Made by a program: the position numbers and the translations under genes. The notes under the pieces are model-generated. The model was not told the DNA's origin, ran no database searches, and saw nothing but the letters and a program-made list of their open reading frames with translations. From contig CAZODA010000014.1 of the NCBI GenBank assembly GCA_964578485.1, positions 1 through 63,271 on the forward strand: a stretch of DNA of 63,271 bases, given 5' to 3'. This document shows positions 27,345 to 36,283 of the stretch, one piece after another; position 1 is the first letter of the stretch; every line of letters begins with the position of its first letter. Origin of the DNA: CAZODA01 sp964578485 (GTDB lineage Bacteria; Bacteroidota; Bacteroidia; Bacteroidales; Marinilabiliaceae).

Positions 27345-28043
27345 TTACTCCTCATCTTTTTCAGCTTCAGTAGCATCTTCAGCTTTATTATCTTTATCGG
27401 AGCCAGCTTCAGTTTCATCAGTGATATCAGGGGCAGATTCAACATTATCGGCACTTGTTTCAACATTACCAGAAATATCGGCAGAATCATCGGCCTTACT
27501 TTCTGCATCATCAACTACAACAGTACTTTCATCTTTACTTTTATCGCTAGTTGTTTCTTTTTGTTTTTCTTCAACTACTGAAGGAGCCTTGGCTTCGGAT
27601 GCAACTGTTTTCTTACCGCCCCGACTTCGACGTGTTCTTTTCTTTCCTGTATCTTTGAGATCTTCTGCATCAACCAGCATATTCTCATTATAGTCAACCA
27701 GTTCTATATAACACATTTCTGCAGCATCACCAAAACGATTGCCAAGTTTCAATATACGTGTATAACCTCCGGGTCGATCAGCAACCTTAGGAGATATTTC
27801 ACGAAACAATTCAGAAACAGCTTCTTTGTTTTGTAAATGACTGAAAACTACGCGGCGCGAATGAGTAGAGTCATCCTTGGATTTAGTGATCAATGGTTCA
27901 ACGTACACTCTCAATGCTTTGGCTTTGGCAACGGTTGTACGAATTCTTTTATGAATGATCAATGACGATGCCATATTTGAAAGCATGGCTTTTCGGTGTG
28001 CGCTGGTCCGACCCAGATGATTAAAATTCTTTCTATGTCTCAT
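27345..28043 (-). CDS. rplQ: Ribosomal protein L17 with long acidic C-terminal extension
   Basis: 232 residues against 127 in E. coli. Residues 1-120 are normal L17 (MRHRKNFNHLGRTSAHRKAM at the start), a 50S assembly protein near the exit tunnel. A basic hinge (TGKKRTRRSRGGKK, 132-145) is followed by about 85 residues rich in Glu, Asp, Ser, Ala, Lys and Thr, with no predicted fold. Bacteroidota L17 proteins often carry a tail, but this one is long and strongly acidic. Last gene of the ribosomal cluster, 6 bp after rpoA. Confidence 0.96.
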   Translation of the reverse strand: MRHRKNFNHLGRTSAHRKAMLSNMASSLIIHKRIRTTVAKAKALRVYVEPLITKSKDDSTHSRRVVFSHLQNKEAVSELFREISPKVADRPGGYTRILKLGNRFGDAAEMCYIELVDYNENMLVDAEDLKDTGKKRTRRSRGGKKTVASEAKAPSVVEEKQKETTSDKSKDESTVVVDDAESKADDSADISGNVETSADNVESAPDITDETEAGSDKDNKAEDATEAEKDEE

Positions 28044-28049
28044 CGCAAA

Positions 28050-29042
28050 TTATTCCTTGTCTAATTTATATTTTGTAATATCCATGGCAAAACTAAGATT
28101 CAGACCATCAAGTAAATCTTCTAATTCGCTTAATGATTTCTTCCCAAAATTCCGGAATTTAAGCAAATCAGTACGATTATACTGAACAAGTTCTCCAAGG
28201 TTTTCAACATCGGCAGCTTTTAAACAGTTAAGTGCCCTAACTGAGAGATCTAGGTCAACCAGCTTAGTCTTAAGCAATTGACGCATATGTAGCACCTCCT
28301 CATCAAACTCTTCATTACCAAATTTCTCATCAGTATCAAGAGTGATTTTCTCATCTGAAAACAACATAAAGTGATAGATAAGAATTTTAGCAGCTTCTTT
28401 AAGTGCCTCTTTAGGGTGAATAGAACCATCTGTACTGATTTCAAAAATCAACTTCTCATAGTCAGTTTTTTGTTCAACCCTAAAATTCTCTACTAAATAT
28501 TTAACATTACGAATTGGAGTGAAAATCGAATCCATTGCAATTACGCCAAATTCCGTTTCTGAAGAACGATTCTCTTCAGCAGGAACATAGCCTCTTCCTT
28601 TGTTAATTGAAATTGTAATATCTATAGATGCTTCAGGATTCATGCGTGCTATTACAAGGTCGGGATTTAACACTTTAAAATTACTGAGGCTAGAGCCTAT
28701 ATCTTCAGCTGTAAAAGTCTCTTTACCTGATATGGAAACACTGATCTTTTCATTATCAAAATCTTCAACTACCTGTTTGAATCTTACTTGCTTGAGATTA
28801 AGAACTATTTCAGTAACATCATCAATAACTCCGGGTATGCTCGAAAACTCGTGATCAATACCTTCAATCTTTACACTTGTAATTGCAAAGCCCTCAAGAG
28901 AAGAGAGCAAGATTCTTCTTAAGGCATTTCCAACAGTAATACCATATCCCGGCTCAAGAGGCCGAAATTCAAAACGACCAAATCTATCATCAGCATCAAG
29001 CATGATAACTTTATCTGGTTTTTGGAACGCTAATATTGCCAT
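28050..29042 (-). CDS. rpoA: RNA polymerase alpha subunit
   Basis: 330 residues, standard length. The N-terminal assembly domain (about 1-230) includes GYGITVGNALRRILLSSLEG, used for dimerisation. The C-terminal domain (about 250-320) includes LNCLKAADVENLGELVQ and RNFGKKSLSELEDLL helices that contact UP elements and activators. Encoded between rpsD and rplQ, the usual alpha-operon place. Confidence 0.98.
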   Translation of the reverse strand: MAILAFQKPDKVIMLDADDRFGRFEFRPLEPGYGITVGNALRRILLSSLEGFAITSVKIEGIDHEFSSIPGVIDDVTEIVLNLKQVRFKQVVEDFDNEKISVSISGKETFTAEDIGSSLSNFKVLNPDLVIARMNPEASIDITISINKGRGYVPAEENRSSETEFGVIAMDSIFTPIRNVKYLVENFRVEQKTDYEKLIFEISTDGSIHPKEALKEAAKILIYHFMLFSDEKITLDTDEKFGNEEFDEEVLHMRQLLKTKLVDLDLSVRALNCLKAADVENLGELVQYNRTDLLKFRNFGKKSLSELEDLLDGLNLSFAMDITKYKLDKE

Positions 29043-29051
29043 AAGAATAAA

Positions 29052-29657
29052 TTATTTAGAGTATAATTCTACAATCAATTGTTCTTTAATATTTTCAGGA
29101 ATCTCACTACGTTCAGGATTACTAACAAATTTACCTGTCATTGTAGGAGTATCCCATTCGAGCCAAGGATATTTATGCACACTGGAGTTAATAACAGACT
29201 CTGTTATAACTTCAAGTGATTTAGACTTTTCCCTTACAGCTATCAACTGTCCGGGTTTAACAGAATAGGAAGGGATATTTACTACTGAACCATCAACAGT
29301 AATATGACGATGCGAAACCAATTGACGGGCAGCAGCACGCGTTGGCGCAATACCCAATCGGTAAACAACATTATCAAGTCTCGACTCTAAAAATAAAAGT
29401 AAAAGCTCACCTGTAATACCAGGCTGACTGTTAGCTTTTTTAAAAAGATTGCGAAACTGCCTTTCCAATACCCCATAGGTATATTTGGCCTTCTGTTTTT
29501 CCTTTAACTGAAGCCCGTATTCACTGGTTTTCCTGCGACGGTTTGAACCGTGTTGACCCGGAGGATAATTCTTTTTTTCAAAATATTTATCGGGGCCATA
29601 AATTGGCTCACCGAATTTTCGTGATATTTTAGTCTTTGGACCAATGTATCTAGCCAT
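29052..29657 (-). CDS. rpsD: Ribosomal protein S4
   Basis: 201 residues (E. coli 206). 16S rRNA-binding assembly protein with the S4 RNA-binding domain at about 90-155 (SRLDNVVYRLGIAPTRAAARQLVSHRHITVDG). The N-terminus RYIGPKTKISRKFGEPIYG is typical of Bacteroidota S4 and lacks the zinc cysteines. It is followed 9 bp later by rpoA. Confidence 0.97.
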   Translation of the reverse strand: MARYIGPKTKISRKFGEPIYGPDKYFEKKNYPPGQHGSNRRRKTSEYGLQLKEKQKAKYTYGVLERQFRNLFKKANSQPGITGELLLLFLESRLDNVVYRLGIAPTRAAARQLVSHRHITVDGSVVNIPSYSVKPGQLIAVREKSKSLEVITESVINSSVHKYPWLEWDTPTMTGKFVSNPERSEIPENIKEQLIVELYSK

Positions 29658-29802
29658 TCTACTAAATTTTTGATTTTAAATTTTTGATTTTAAAAATTGA
29701 ATATGACATGCTCAGGATTATTATTCAGGATAAGTTAAAAAACAAGCAGCTACCATTCAAAATTCAAAACAAAAACTTTTGGTTAACAACTGGTTAAAAT
29801 TA
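29658..29802. other. 145-bp spacer inside the alpha operon with a 14-bp tandem duplication
   Basis: The rpsD-rpsK gap is unusually long for this cluster. It contains two head-to-tail copies of AAATTTTTGATTTT (29664-29677 and 29678-29691). No open frame was seen. Confidence 0.45.
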
Positions 29803-30192
29803 TTACACTCTTCTACGTTTAGGTGGACGACATCCATTATGAGGCATAGGTGTTACATCAACAATTTCGGTAACTTCAATGCCGGAGGCATGAATAGAAC
29901 GAATTGCTGACTCGCGACCATTGCCCGGTCCTTTAACATAAACTTTTACTTTCCTTAATCCCAAATCATAAGCTGTTTTTGCACATTCGTTTGCTGCAGT
30001 TTGAGCAGCATAAGGAGTGTTTTTCTTGGAGCTTCGAAATCCCATTTTTCCGGCACTCGACCAAGATATAACCTGACCATTGGAATTGGTCAAAGTAATT
30101 ATGATGTTATTGAACGAAGAATGTATATGCGCTTGTCCAAGAGCATCAACTTTAACAGCTCTTTTTTTTGATGAACCTGACTTCTTTGACAT
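29803..30192 (-). CDS. rpsK: Ribosomal protein S11
   Basis: 129 residues, the E. coli length. It lies on the 30S platform near the Shine-Dalgarno/anti-SD helix. Family motifs include AHIHSSFNNIIITLT, GKMGFRSSKKNTPYAAQ and the C-terminal TPMPHNGCRPPKRRRV. Its ATG lies 9 bp after the rpsM stop. Confidence 0.98.
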   Translation of the reverse strand: MSKKSGSSKKRAVKVDALGQAHIHSSFNNIIITLTNSNGQVISWSSAGKMGFRSSKKNTPYAAQTAANECAKTAYDLGLRKVKVYVKGPGNGRESAIRSIHASGIEVTEIVDVTPMPHNGCRPPKRRRV

Positions 30193-30201
30193 TTTTAATG
30201 A

Positions 30202-30579
30202 TTATTTAGTAGCTTTCTTTTTATTTGCAACTGTTTTCTTTCTGCCTTTACGAGTACGTGCATTGTTCTTGGTCGATTGTCCTCTAACGGGCAAACCAAT
30301 ACGATGACGTATGCCCCTATAACAACCAATATCCATTAAGCGCTTAATATTCAATTGCACTTCCGAACGCAACTCTCCTTCGGTCTTAATCGTTGAACTT
30401 ATCATATCACGCACAGCTGTGATCTGATCATCATTCCAATCCTTAACTTTTAAATTAACATCAATGCCTACTTCTTTTAATATGGTATTAGCCTTGCTTC
30501 TACCAATACCATAGATGTAGGTCAATGCTACTTCACCCCTTTTATTATCCGGGATGTCTATTCCTGCAATTCTTGCCAT
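30202..30579 (-). CDS. rpsM: Ribosomal protein S13
   Basis: 125 residues (E. coli 118). 30S head protein that contacts P-site tRNA and bridges to the 50S. Landmarks: MARIAGIDIPDNKR at the start, YIYGIGRSKANTIL helix-hairpin-helix, and GIRHRIGLPVRGQSTKNNARTRKG near the basic C-terminus. Confidence 0.98.
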   Translation of the reverse strand: MARIAGIDIPDNKRGEVALTYIYGIGRSKANTILKEVGIDVNLKVKDWNDDQITAVRDMISSTIKTEGELRSEVQLNIKRLMDIGCYRGIRHRIGLPVRGQSTKNNARTRKGRKKTVANKKKATK

Positions 30580-30590
30580 ATTATAAATAT

Positions 30591-30707
30591 TTATCCTTGA
30601 CGTTGTTTAAACCTGGGATTTTTTTTATTTATCACGTATAAACGACCTTTACGACGTACAATTTTACAGTCGGCACTTCGTTTTTTTACAGATGTTCTAA
30701 CTTTCAT
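30591..30707 (-). CDS. rpmJ: Ribosomal protein L36 (zinc-free form)
   Basis: 38 residues, read from the ATG at 30707 to the TAA at 30591: MKVRTSVKKRSADCKIVRRK at the start and KNPRFKQRQG at the end. The zinc-binding CxxC...C/H set is reduced to a single cysteine, so this is the C-minus type. It lies in its usual position between infA and rpsM. Confidence 0.95.
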   Translation of the reverse strand: MKVRTSVKKRSADCKIVRRKGRLYVINKKNPRFKQRQG

Positions 30708-30812
30708 TTTAATCTATTTTATTTATCGCACAGAAAAAACTCTTTTTCTGTTATAACTTTATTATAATTTAATACTTAAAAAAGAATGGAATTAAATTAT
30801 CTCTCGCAAAAA

Positions 30813-31031
30813 CTATTTATATCTATAGCTTATCCTTCCTTTTGTAAGGTCATAAGGTGACATTTCAACCTTTACCTTATCTCCAGGAAGTATCTTTATA
30901 TAATGCATGCGCATTTTACCGGATATATGAGCAGTAATTACATGCCCATTTTCCAGCTCAACACGAAACATAGCATTCGAAAGTGCTTCGATAATAGTTC
31001 CATCTTGTTCTATTGAGGCTTGTTTTGCCAT
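30813..31031 (-). CDS. infA: Translation initiation factor IF-1
   Basis: 72 residues, the standard length; an S1/OB-fold protein that binds the 30S A site during initiation. Typical sequence: EQDGTIIEALSNAMFRVELE, then GKMRMHYIKILPGDKVKVE. It sits between map and rpmJ, as in many Bacteroidota. Confidence 0.97.
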   Translation of the reverse strand: MAKQASIEQDGTIIEALSNAMFRVELENGHVITAHISGKMRMHYIKILPGDKVKVEMSPYDLTKGRISYRYK

Positions 31032-31048
31032 AATCCTACTCCTTTTTT

Positions 31049-31828
31049 TTAAGACTGCAAAGTTAATACTTCTTCTACAAATTTAAAACTGGATAAGACA
31101 TCTACTCCATTTTTTCTTATTGCTACGGTATGTTCGTAATGCGCAGACATACTTTTATCAACAGTACTTACTGTCCAGTTATCATCTCCTATTACAATAA
31201 ACCTTTTACCTAAATTAATCATAGGCTCTATTGCTATAACCATACCTGCCCTAAGCTTAATCCCGTTGCCGCGACGACCATAATTTGGTACTTCCGGGGG
31301 CTCATGAAGCTTCCTTCCTATCCCATGACCTACCATTTCCCTAACAACAGAATACCCTTGTGCTTCACAATACGATTGAACAGCATAGCCAATATCTCCA
31401 ATTCTATTTCCTACACGAGCAACTTCTATGGCTTTGTAAAGAGCTTCTTTAGTTGTTTGCAACAGCTTTTTCACCTTTTCATCTACTTCACCAACTTCAA
31501 AAGTATAAGCTGAATCACCAAAAAAACCATTTAATAAAACTCCACAATCGATAGAGACTACATCTCCATCCTTTAAAGCTTCTTTATTAGGTATTCCATG
31601 TACTACCTGTTCATTTACAGAAGTACAAATAGAGTTAGGAAAACCTTGATAATTTAAAAAACCGGGAACTCCGTTGTGATCCCTTATAAATGTTTCTGCA
31701 ACTTTATCCAATTCAAGGGTTGTAATACCGGGCTTTATAAGTTTCGCCATTTCAGCGAGTGTCTTAGCCACCAACATATTACTTTCCCTCAACAATTCTA
31801 TTTCCTCATCAGTTTTTAAATAAACCAT
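31049..31828 (-). CDS. map: Methionine aminopeptidase, type I
   Basis: 259 residues from the ATG at 31828 (MVYLKTDEEIELLRESN). A longer reading from 31864 would overlap the secY end and adds residues unlike the family. Removes N-terminal Met from new proteins. The metal ligands are present in SIDCGVLLNGFFGDSAYTF (two Asp), HGIGRKLHE (His), IEPM (Glu) and YEHTVAI (Glu). The secY-map-infA order is typical of spc operons. Confidence 0.96.
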   Translation of the reverse strand: MVYLKTDEEIELLRESNMLVAKTLAEMAKLIKPGITTLELDKVAETFIRDHNGVPGFLNYQGFPNSICTSVNEQVVHGIPNKEALKDGDVVSIDCGVLLNGFFGDSAYTFEVGEVDEKVKKLLQTTKEALYKAIEVARVGNRIGDIGYAVQSYCEAQGYSVVREMVGHGIGRKLHEPPEVPNYGRRGNGIKLRAGMVIAIEPMINLGKRFIVIGDDNWTVSTVDKSMSAHYEHTVAIRKNGVDVLSSFKFVEEVLTLQS

Positions 31829-31844
31829 ATATATACCTACAGAG

Positions 31845-33182
31845 TTATAACATAGCACCGCCACCGCCGGTTTTTCCCTTAATGCGTCCTGATTTCAACA
31901 ATCCATCATAATGACGCATCAACAAATGACTCTCAATCTGCTGTAAAGTATCAAGAACAACTCCTACTAAAATTAATAATGAGGTACCACCATAAAATTG
32001 AGCAAAAGTTTGATCTACACCTGCTAACATTGCAAAGGCAGGAAGAATGGCAATAAGTGCCAGAAAAAATGATCCGGGGAGGGTTATTTTAGACATAACA
32101 GAATCTAAAAATTCTGCAGTCCTTTTTCCCGGTTTAACTCCGGGAATAAATCCACCATTGCGCTTCATATCTTCAGCCATTTGGGTTGGATTAATAGTTA
32201 CAGCAGTATAGAAGTAGGTGAATAGAATTATTAAAAGTGCAAAAACAAAATTATACCAAAAACCTGTGTTATTTGAAAATGCTGCCCAAAAACCTGAAGC
32301 AGAATCACCTGCTACATAGCCCGTTAAAACAATAGGCACAAACATAATTGCCTGAGCAAAAATAATTGGCATTACACCGGCAGAATTAACTTTAAGGGGT
32401 ATATACTGCCTAACACCACCATATTGTTTATTACCCACTATTCTTTTGGCATACTGTACAGGAACTCTTCTGGTACCCTGAACCAAAAGTATTGCACCTT
32501 CAAACACTAAAAATAAAACAACCAACTCTATCAACAACATCACCAAACCGCCTCCCTCTTCGAGTCTGGAAACAAATTCAGCAGATACTGCAAAAGGTAG
32601 TCGTGCAATAATACCAACCATTATTATCAACGATATACCATTTCCAATTCCATTGTCAGTTATCCTTTCTCCCAGCCACATCACAAACATACTACCAGCT
32701 GACAATATAATAGTTGTCGTAATGGTAAAGGTTAATCCGGATCCTACAAAAGCTTCCGGGGGTAGCTGAGCATGAAGGTTTGCAATATATCCGGGTGCCT
32801 GAAGTAACAAAATTGCTACAGTTAAATAACGCGTTATCTGATTGATCTTGCGCCTTCCACTCTCGCCTTCACGTTGCAAACGCTGAAAATAAGGAACTGC
32901 AATACCCAATAACTGAATCATAATTGAAGCAGAAATATAAGGCATAATTCCTAAAGCCATAATAGATGCATTGGCAAAGGCACCTCCTGAAAACATATTT
33001 AACAAACCTAAAACACCGGAACTGGTTTGTTCTGACAGTGCTGTCAACTGATTAGGGTCAATACCGGGGAGAACCACAAAAGAACCTAAGCGATATATCA
33101 AAATATAACCAAGAGTAGTAAGTATTCGACTCCTCAGGTCTTCTATCTTCCAAATATTACGGATGGTCTCTATTAACTTCAT
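31845..33182 (-). CDS. secY: Preprotein translocase subunit SecY
   Basis: 445 residues (E. coli 443), ten membrane helices. Channel of the Sec translocon. Recognisable parts are the plug region near FVVLPGID, NMFSGGAFANASIMALGIMPYISASIMIQLL, GERITDNGIGNGISLII, and the cytoplasmic loop GTRRVPVQYAKR. Gene order rplO-secY-map is standard. Confidence 0.98.
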   Translation of the reverse strand: MKLIETIRNIWKIEDLRSRILTTLGYILIYRLGSFVVLPGIDPNQLTALSEQTSSGVLGLLNMFSGGAFANASIMALGIMPYISASIMIQLLGIAVPYFQRLQREGESGRRKINQITRYLTVAILLLQAPGYIANLHAQLPPEAFVGSGLTFTITTTIILSAGSMFVMWLGERITDNGIGNGISLIIMVGIIARLPFAVSAEFVSRLEEGGGLVMLLIELVVLFLVFEGAILLVQGTRRVPVQYAKRIVGNKQYGGVRQYIPLKVNSAGVMPIIFAQAIMFVPIVLTGYVAGDSASGFWAAFSNNTGFWYNFVFALLIILFTYFYTAVTINPTQMAEDMKRNGGFIPGVKPGKRTAEFLDSVMSKITLPGSFFLALIAILPAFAMLAGVDQTFAQFYGGTSLLILVGVVLDTLQQIESHLLMRHYDGLLKSGRIKGKTGGGGAML

Positions 33183-33277
33183 GCAAATGTTGTTTTATCT
33201 TTGCCGGTTGTCCCGACAAAATCTACATTTAAAATTTCTGTCTAAAAATTAAAGAACAGATTGTTTGTTTTTTTAAA

Positions 33278-33724
33278 TTATATTTTGATAGCAGTCCCCT
33301 GCACTGCCTCAATAGCGGCTTGAGCTGATTTAGAAAAAGCATGTGCTTTCACTTCAACTTTGGAGGTAATTTTACCATTACCCAAAATCTTTACTAAATC
33401 TTTCCTTTTAATCAAGCCTACACTCATCAAATTTTCAGGATCGATTACAGTCCATCCATTTTTATCAGCCAAAGCTTGTAATACATCTAAATTTATAGCT
33501 TTGTATTCCTTACGGTTAATATTTTTAAACCCCCACTTGGGAATTCTCCTTTGAAGTGGCATCTGTCCACCTTCAAAACCTCTCATCCTGGAATATCCTG
33601 AACGCGATTGGGCTCCTTTATGTCCGCGGGTGGAAGTACCACCATATCCAGATCCTTCTCCGCGTCCTATCCTACGCCTACTATGCGTAGATCCGGCTGC
33701 AGGCTTTAACTTATTTAGTTTCAT
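33278..33724 (-). CDS. rplO: Ribosomal protein L15
   Basis: 148 residues (E. coli 144). Late-assembly 50S protein with a glycine- and arginine-rich N-terminal arm (RRRIGRGEGSGYGGTSTRGHKGAQSRSG) that threads into 23S rRNA. It is separated from rpmD by 171 bp, an unusually wide gap for this cluster. Confidence 0.97.
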   Translation of the reverse strand: MKLNKLKPAAGSTHSRRRIGRGEGSGYGGTSTRGHKGAQSRSGYSRMRGFEGGQMPLQRRIPKWGFKNINRKEYKAINLDVLQALADKNGWTVIDPENLMSVGLIKRKDLVKILGNGKITSKVEVKAHAFSKSAQAAIEAVQGTAIKI

Positions 33725-33895
33725 TGCTTATTATTTTTTCAAATCTGGTGGATTTTCTAAACCAAAATAATATTCCTCAATATTTTATTAAAAAGCAAAG
33801 CGGAACATTATAGGCAAAAAATCTATTTAAAACTAATTTACTGCTTAATTTTCCTTAAAATAAACTATATCAAACCTTTATAATGATCTCGGAAA
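33725..33895. other. 171-bp spacer inside the spc operon
   Basis: AT-rich, with no open frame and no strong hairpin. Most junctions in this cluster are under 30 bp, so this gap could hold a processing site or secondary promoter, but none was identified. Confidence 0.4.
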
Positions 33896-34072
33896 TTATT
33901 CTTCGACCTTTAAAAGATGACTGATTTTGCTTATCATACCTCTGATAACAGGATTATCATCATGTTCAACAGTAGCATGCATTTTTCTCAAACCAAGTGC
34001 TTCCAATATTTTTTTCTGGCGATCAGTAGCACCAATTTTACTTCTTATTTGTGTTATTTTAATTTTAGCCAT
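33896..34072 (-). CDS. rpmD: Ribosomal protein L30
   Basis: 58 residues, read from the ATG at 34072 to the TAA at 33896: MAKIKITQIRSKIGATDRQK at the start and SHLLKVEE at the end. The IGATDRQKKILEALGLRKMH region is the family signature. Position between rpsE and rplO is standard. Confidence 0.95.
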   Translation of the reverse strand: MAKIKITQIRSKIGATDRQKKILEALGLRKMHATVEHDDNPVIRGMISKISHLLKVEE

Positions 34073-34083
34073 TATTATAATGC

Positions 34084-34602
34084 TTAACCATTAAACACTC
34101 TTTCCAAATCTATTCCACGTTGTTGGGCAACCATGCTTGCATCACGTAACTCACATAAAGCTTCAATCGTAGCTTTTACAAGGTTGTGAGGATTAGATGA
34201 GCCTTTCGACTTGGCTAATACATCAACAACTCCTGCACTCTCCAAAACTGCACGCATAGCACCACCGGCAACTAATCCGGTACCATGTGAAGCTGGTTTT
34301 ATAAACACTCGTGCTCCTCCAAATTTAGCATATTGTTCATGAGGAATAGTACCATTTATAAGTGGAATTTTTACTAAATTCTTTTTGGCTGCTTCAACTC
34401 CTTTGGCAATTGCTGTTGTTACTTCATTGGCTTTACCAAGCCCCCAACCTACAATGCCATTCTCATTACCGGCCACAACCATGGCCGAAAAGCTAAAGGT
34501 TCTACCTCCCTTTGTAACTTTAGTGACCCTGTTAATGGCTACAAGCCTATCTTTTAATTCAAGATCGTTTGTTGAGCGAACTCTTTTTTTATTTACTGCC
34601 AT
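34084..34602 (-). CDS. rpsE: Ribosomal protein S5
   Basis: 172 residues (E. coli 167). Helps form the 30S mRNA entry site and affects accuracy. Double-stranded-RNA-binding-like N-domain (LKDRLVAINRVTKVTKGGRTFSF) and C-domain with PASHGTGLVAGGAMRAVLE. Confidence 0.98.
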   Translation of the reverse strand: MAVNKKRVRSTNDLELKDRLVAINRVTKVTKGGRTFSFSAMVVAGNENGIVGWGLGKANEVTTAIAKGVEAAKKNLVKIPLINGTIPHEQYAKFGGARVFIKPASHGTGLVAGGAMRAVLESAGVVDVLAKSKGSSNPHNLVKATIEALCELRDASMVAQQRGIDLERVFNG

Positions 34603-34609
34603 AATTATA

Positions 34610-34966
34610 TTAAAATTTAAGACCCGCCTTACGAGCAGCGTCAGCTAATTCTTTTACTCTACCATGGTACAAATACCCATTACGGTCGAAAACCACAGTA
34701 TTAATACCTGAATTTATAGCACGTTCAGCAACTAACTTACCAACCATACCGGCCTTTTCAGTTTTTGTGCCACTTTGTTCCGATACTTCCTTTATAAGAG
34801 AAGAAGCAGATACAAGTGTATTACCTGTACGGTCGTCAATTAATTGAACGAAAATCTCTTTATTACTTCTAAAAACGTTCATCCTTGGCCTTTCAGCAGT
34901 GCCATTGATTTTGCTGCGGATCCGTTTTTTTATTTTTAATCGTCTATTTTTTTTCGAAAAACCCAT
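34610..34966 (-). CDS. rplR: Ribosomal protein L18
   Basis: 118 residues (E. coli 117). 5S rRNA-binding protein of the central protuberance. Basic N-terminus (KKNRRLKIKKRIRSKI), then RPRMNVFRSNKEIFVQLIDD and the C-terminal FDRNGYLYHGRVKELADAAR motif. Confidence 0.98.
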   Translation of the reverse strand: MGFSKKNRRLKIKKRIRSKINGTAERPRMNVFRSNKEIFVQLIDDRTGNTLVSASSLIKEVSEQSGTKTEKAGMVGKLVAERAINSGINTVVFDRNGYLYHGRVKELADAARKAGLKF

Positions 34967-34987
34967 AACACTAAAAAATTAATCATA

Positions 34988-35539
34988 TTAAACATTAGCA
35001 CTTTTTCCGGCCTTGCGTCTAATTTCTTCACCTACAAAGCGGATACCCTTACCCTTATAAGGTTCTGGTTTTCGTAACGACCGTATTTTAGCACAAACTT
35101 GTCCTAAAAGTTGTTTATCAATAGACTCTAAGGTTATAATAGGATTACTTTTACGATCCATCACAGCTTCTACCTTAATTTCTTCAGGCATTTGGATATG
35201 TATTCCGTGTGAATAACCTAGCGATAATTCAAGAATCTGACCATTGGTTACGGCTCTAAACCCAACCCCTACCAATTCTAACTTTTTCTGATATCCCTCA
35301 GTTACCCCAATAACCATATTATTGATCAATGAACGGTATAAACCATGCATCGATTTAATTTTCTTTTCATCAGAAGACCGTTCAATTGAAAGAACTCCAT
35401 CCTTTATCTCAATTTTCATTTCGGGATGTACCTTTTGTTCTAATTCTCCTTTAGGTCCTTTAACAGTTACCAAATCATCCTTAACCGTTACGCTTACGCC
35501 GGCAGGAATGTTAATGGGTGCTTTACCTATCCTTGACAT
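34988..35539 (-). CDS. rplF: Ribosomal protein L6
   Basis: 183 residues (E. coli 177). Two-domain 50S protein near the factor-binding site. Start MSRIGKAPINIPAGVSV and C-terminal PEPYKGKGIRF motif are diagnostic. Confidence 0.98.
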   Translation of the reverse strand: MSRIGKAPINIPAGVSVTVKDDLVTVKGPKGELEQKVHPEMKIEIKDGVLSIERSSDEKKIKSMHGLYRSLINNMVIGVTEGYQKKLELVGVGFRAVTNGQILELSLGYSHGIHIQMPEEIKVEAVMDRKSNPIITLESIDKQLLGQVCAKIRSLRKPEPYKGKGIRFVGEEIRRKAGKSANV

Positions 35540-35554
35540 TTGTAATCCTCCTCT

Positions 35555-35950
35555 TTAATAAACGTAACACAATACTTCACCTCCAACTTTCTCTCTTCTG
35601 GCTTCCTTATCGGTCATTACACCTCTGGAGGTAGATAAAATAGCAACACCTAAACCATTCAATACTCTAGGAACATCTTTGTACCCGGTATATTTTCTCA
35701 AGCCGGGAGAAGACACTCTACTCAAATGCTTAATGGCAGGTATTTTTGACAGGGGATCATATTTAAGAGCAATCTTAATAATACCCTGTTTATCGTCGTC
35801 GATAAATTTGTAATTCAAAATATATCCTTTTTGATAAAGGATTTTTGTCATTTCTTTTTTAAGGTTGGATGATGGAATTTCTACAACCTTATGCCTTGCT
35901 AAAATAGCATTTCTAATTCTTGTCAAATAATCCGCTATAGGATCTGTCAT
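35555..35950 (-). CDS. rpsH: Ribosomal protein S8
   Basis: 131 residues (E. coli 130). Primary 16S rRNA-binding protein; in enterobacteria the spc-operon repressor. Start MTDPIADYLTRIRNA and the C-terminal STSRGVMTDKEARREKVGGE signature are clear. Confidence 0.98.
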   Translation of the reverse strand: MTDPIADYLTRIRNAILARHKVVEIPSSNLKKEMTKILYQKGYILNYKFIDDDKQGIIKIALKYDPLSKIPAIKHLSRVSSPGLRKYTGYKDVPRVLNGLGVAILSTSRGVMTDKEARREKVGGEVLCYVY

Positions 35951-36012
35951 ATTATTTAAGTTTAAATTGATTCCGACATCCGGAACAATATTTAATACTT
36001 ACCAGTTAATTA

Positions 36013-36282
36013 TTACCAACTGGCCTTTTTAACTCCCGGAATTAATCCGGCTGCTGCCATTTCTCTGAATGTTATACGGCTTAAACCGAACTGACGCATA
36101 TAACCCTTAGGACGTCCGGTTATTTTGCAACGGTTATGCAGACGAACAGGAGAAGCATTCCTGGGTAATTTTTGTAAACCCTCATAATCTCCTTCTGCTT
36201 TTAACCTTGCACGCTTTTCAGCATATTTGGCAACCAGCTTTGCTCGCTTTACTTCACGAGCTTTCATTGATTCTTTTGCCAT
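36013..36282 (-). CDS. rpsN: Ribosomal protein S14 (zinc-free form)
   Basis: 89 residues, of the long C-minus class: one Cys in HNRCKITGRPKG and no CxxC pairs. 30S head protein. C-terminal RQFGLSRITFREMAAAGLIP and KKASW match the family. Confidence 0.97.
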   Translation of the reverse strand: MAKESMKAREVKRAKLVAKYAEKRARLKAEGDYEGLQKLPRNASPVRLHNRCKITGRPKGYMRQFGLSRITFREMAAAGLIPGVKKASW

Positions 36283-36283
36283 A

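Noticed and set aside
27331..27693. Serine-rich open frame on the plus strand opposite rplQ
   Set aside because: It is the complement of the acidic L17 tail; low-complexity coding DNA leaves a long reverse frame. L17 on the minus strand is certain.
31829..31864. Longer start of methionine aminopeptidase
   Set aside because: The extra residues overlap the secY end and do not resemble the family; MVYLKTDEEIE at 31828 does.
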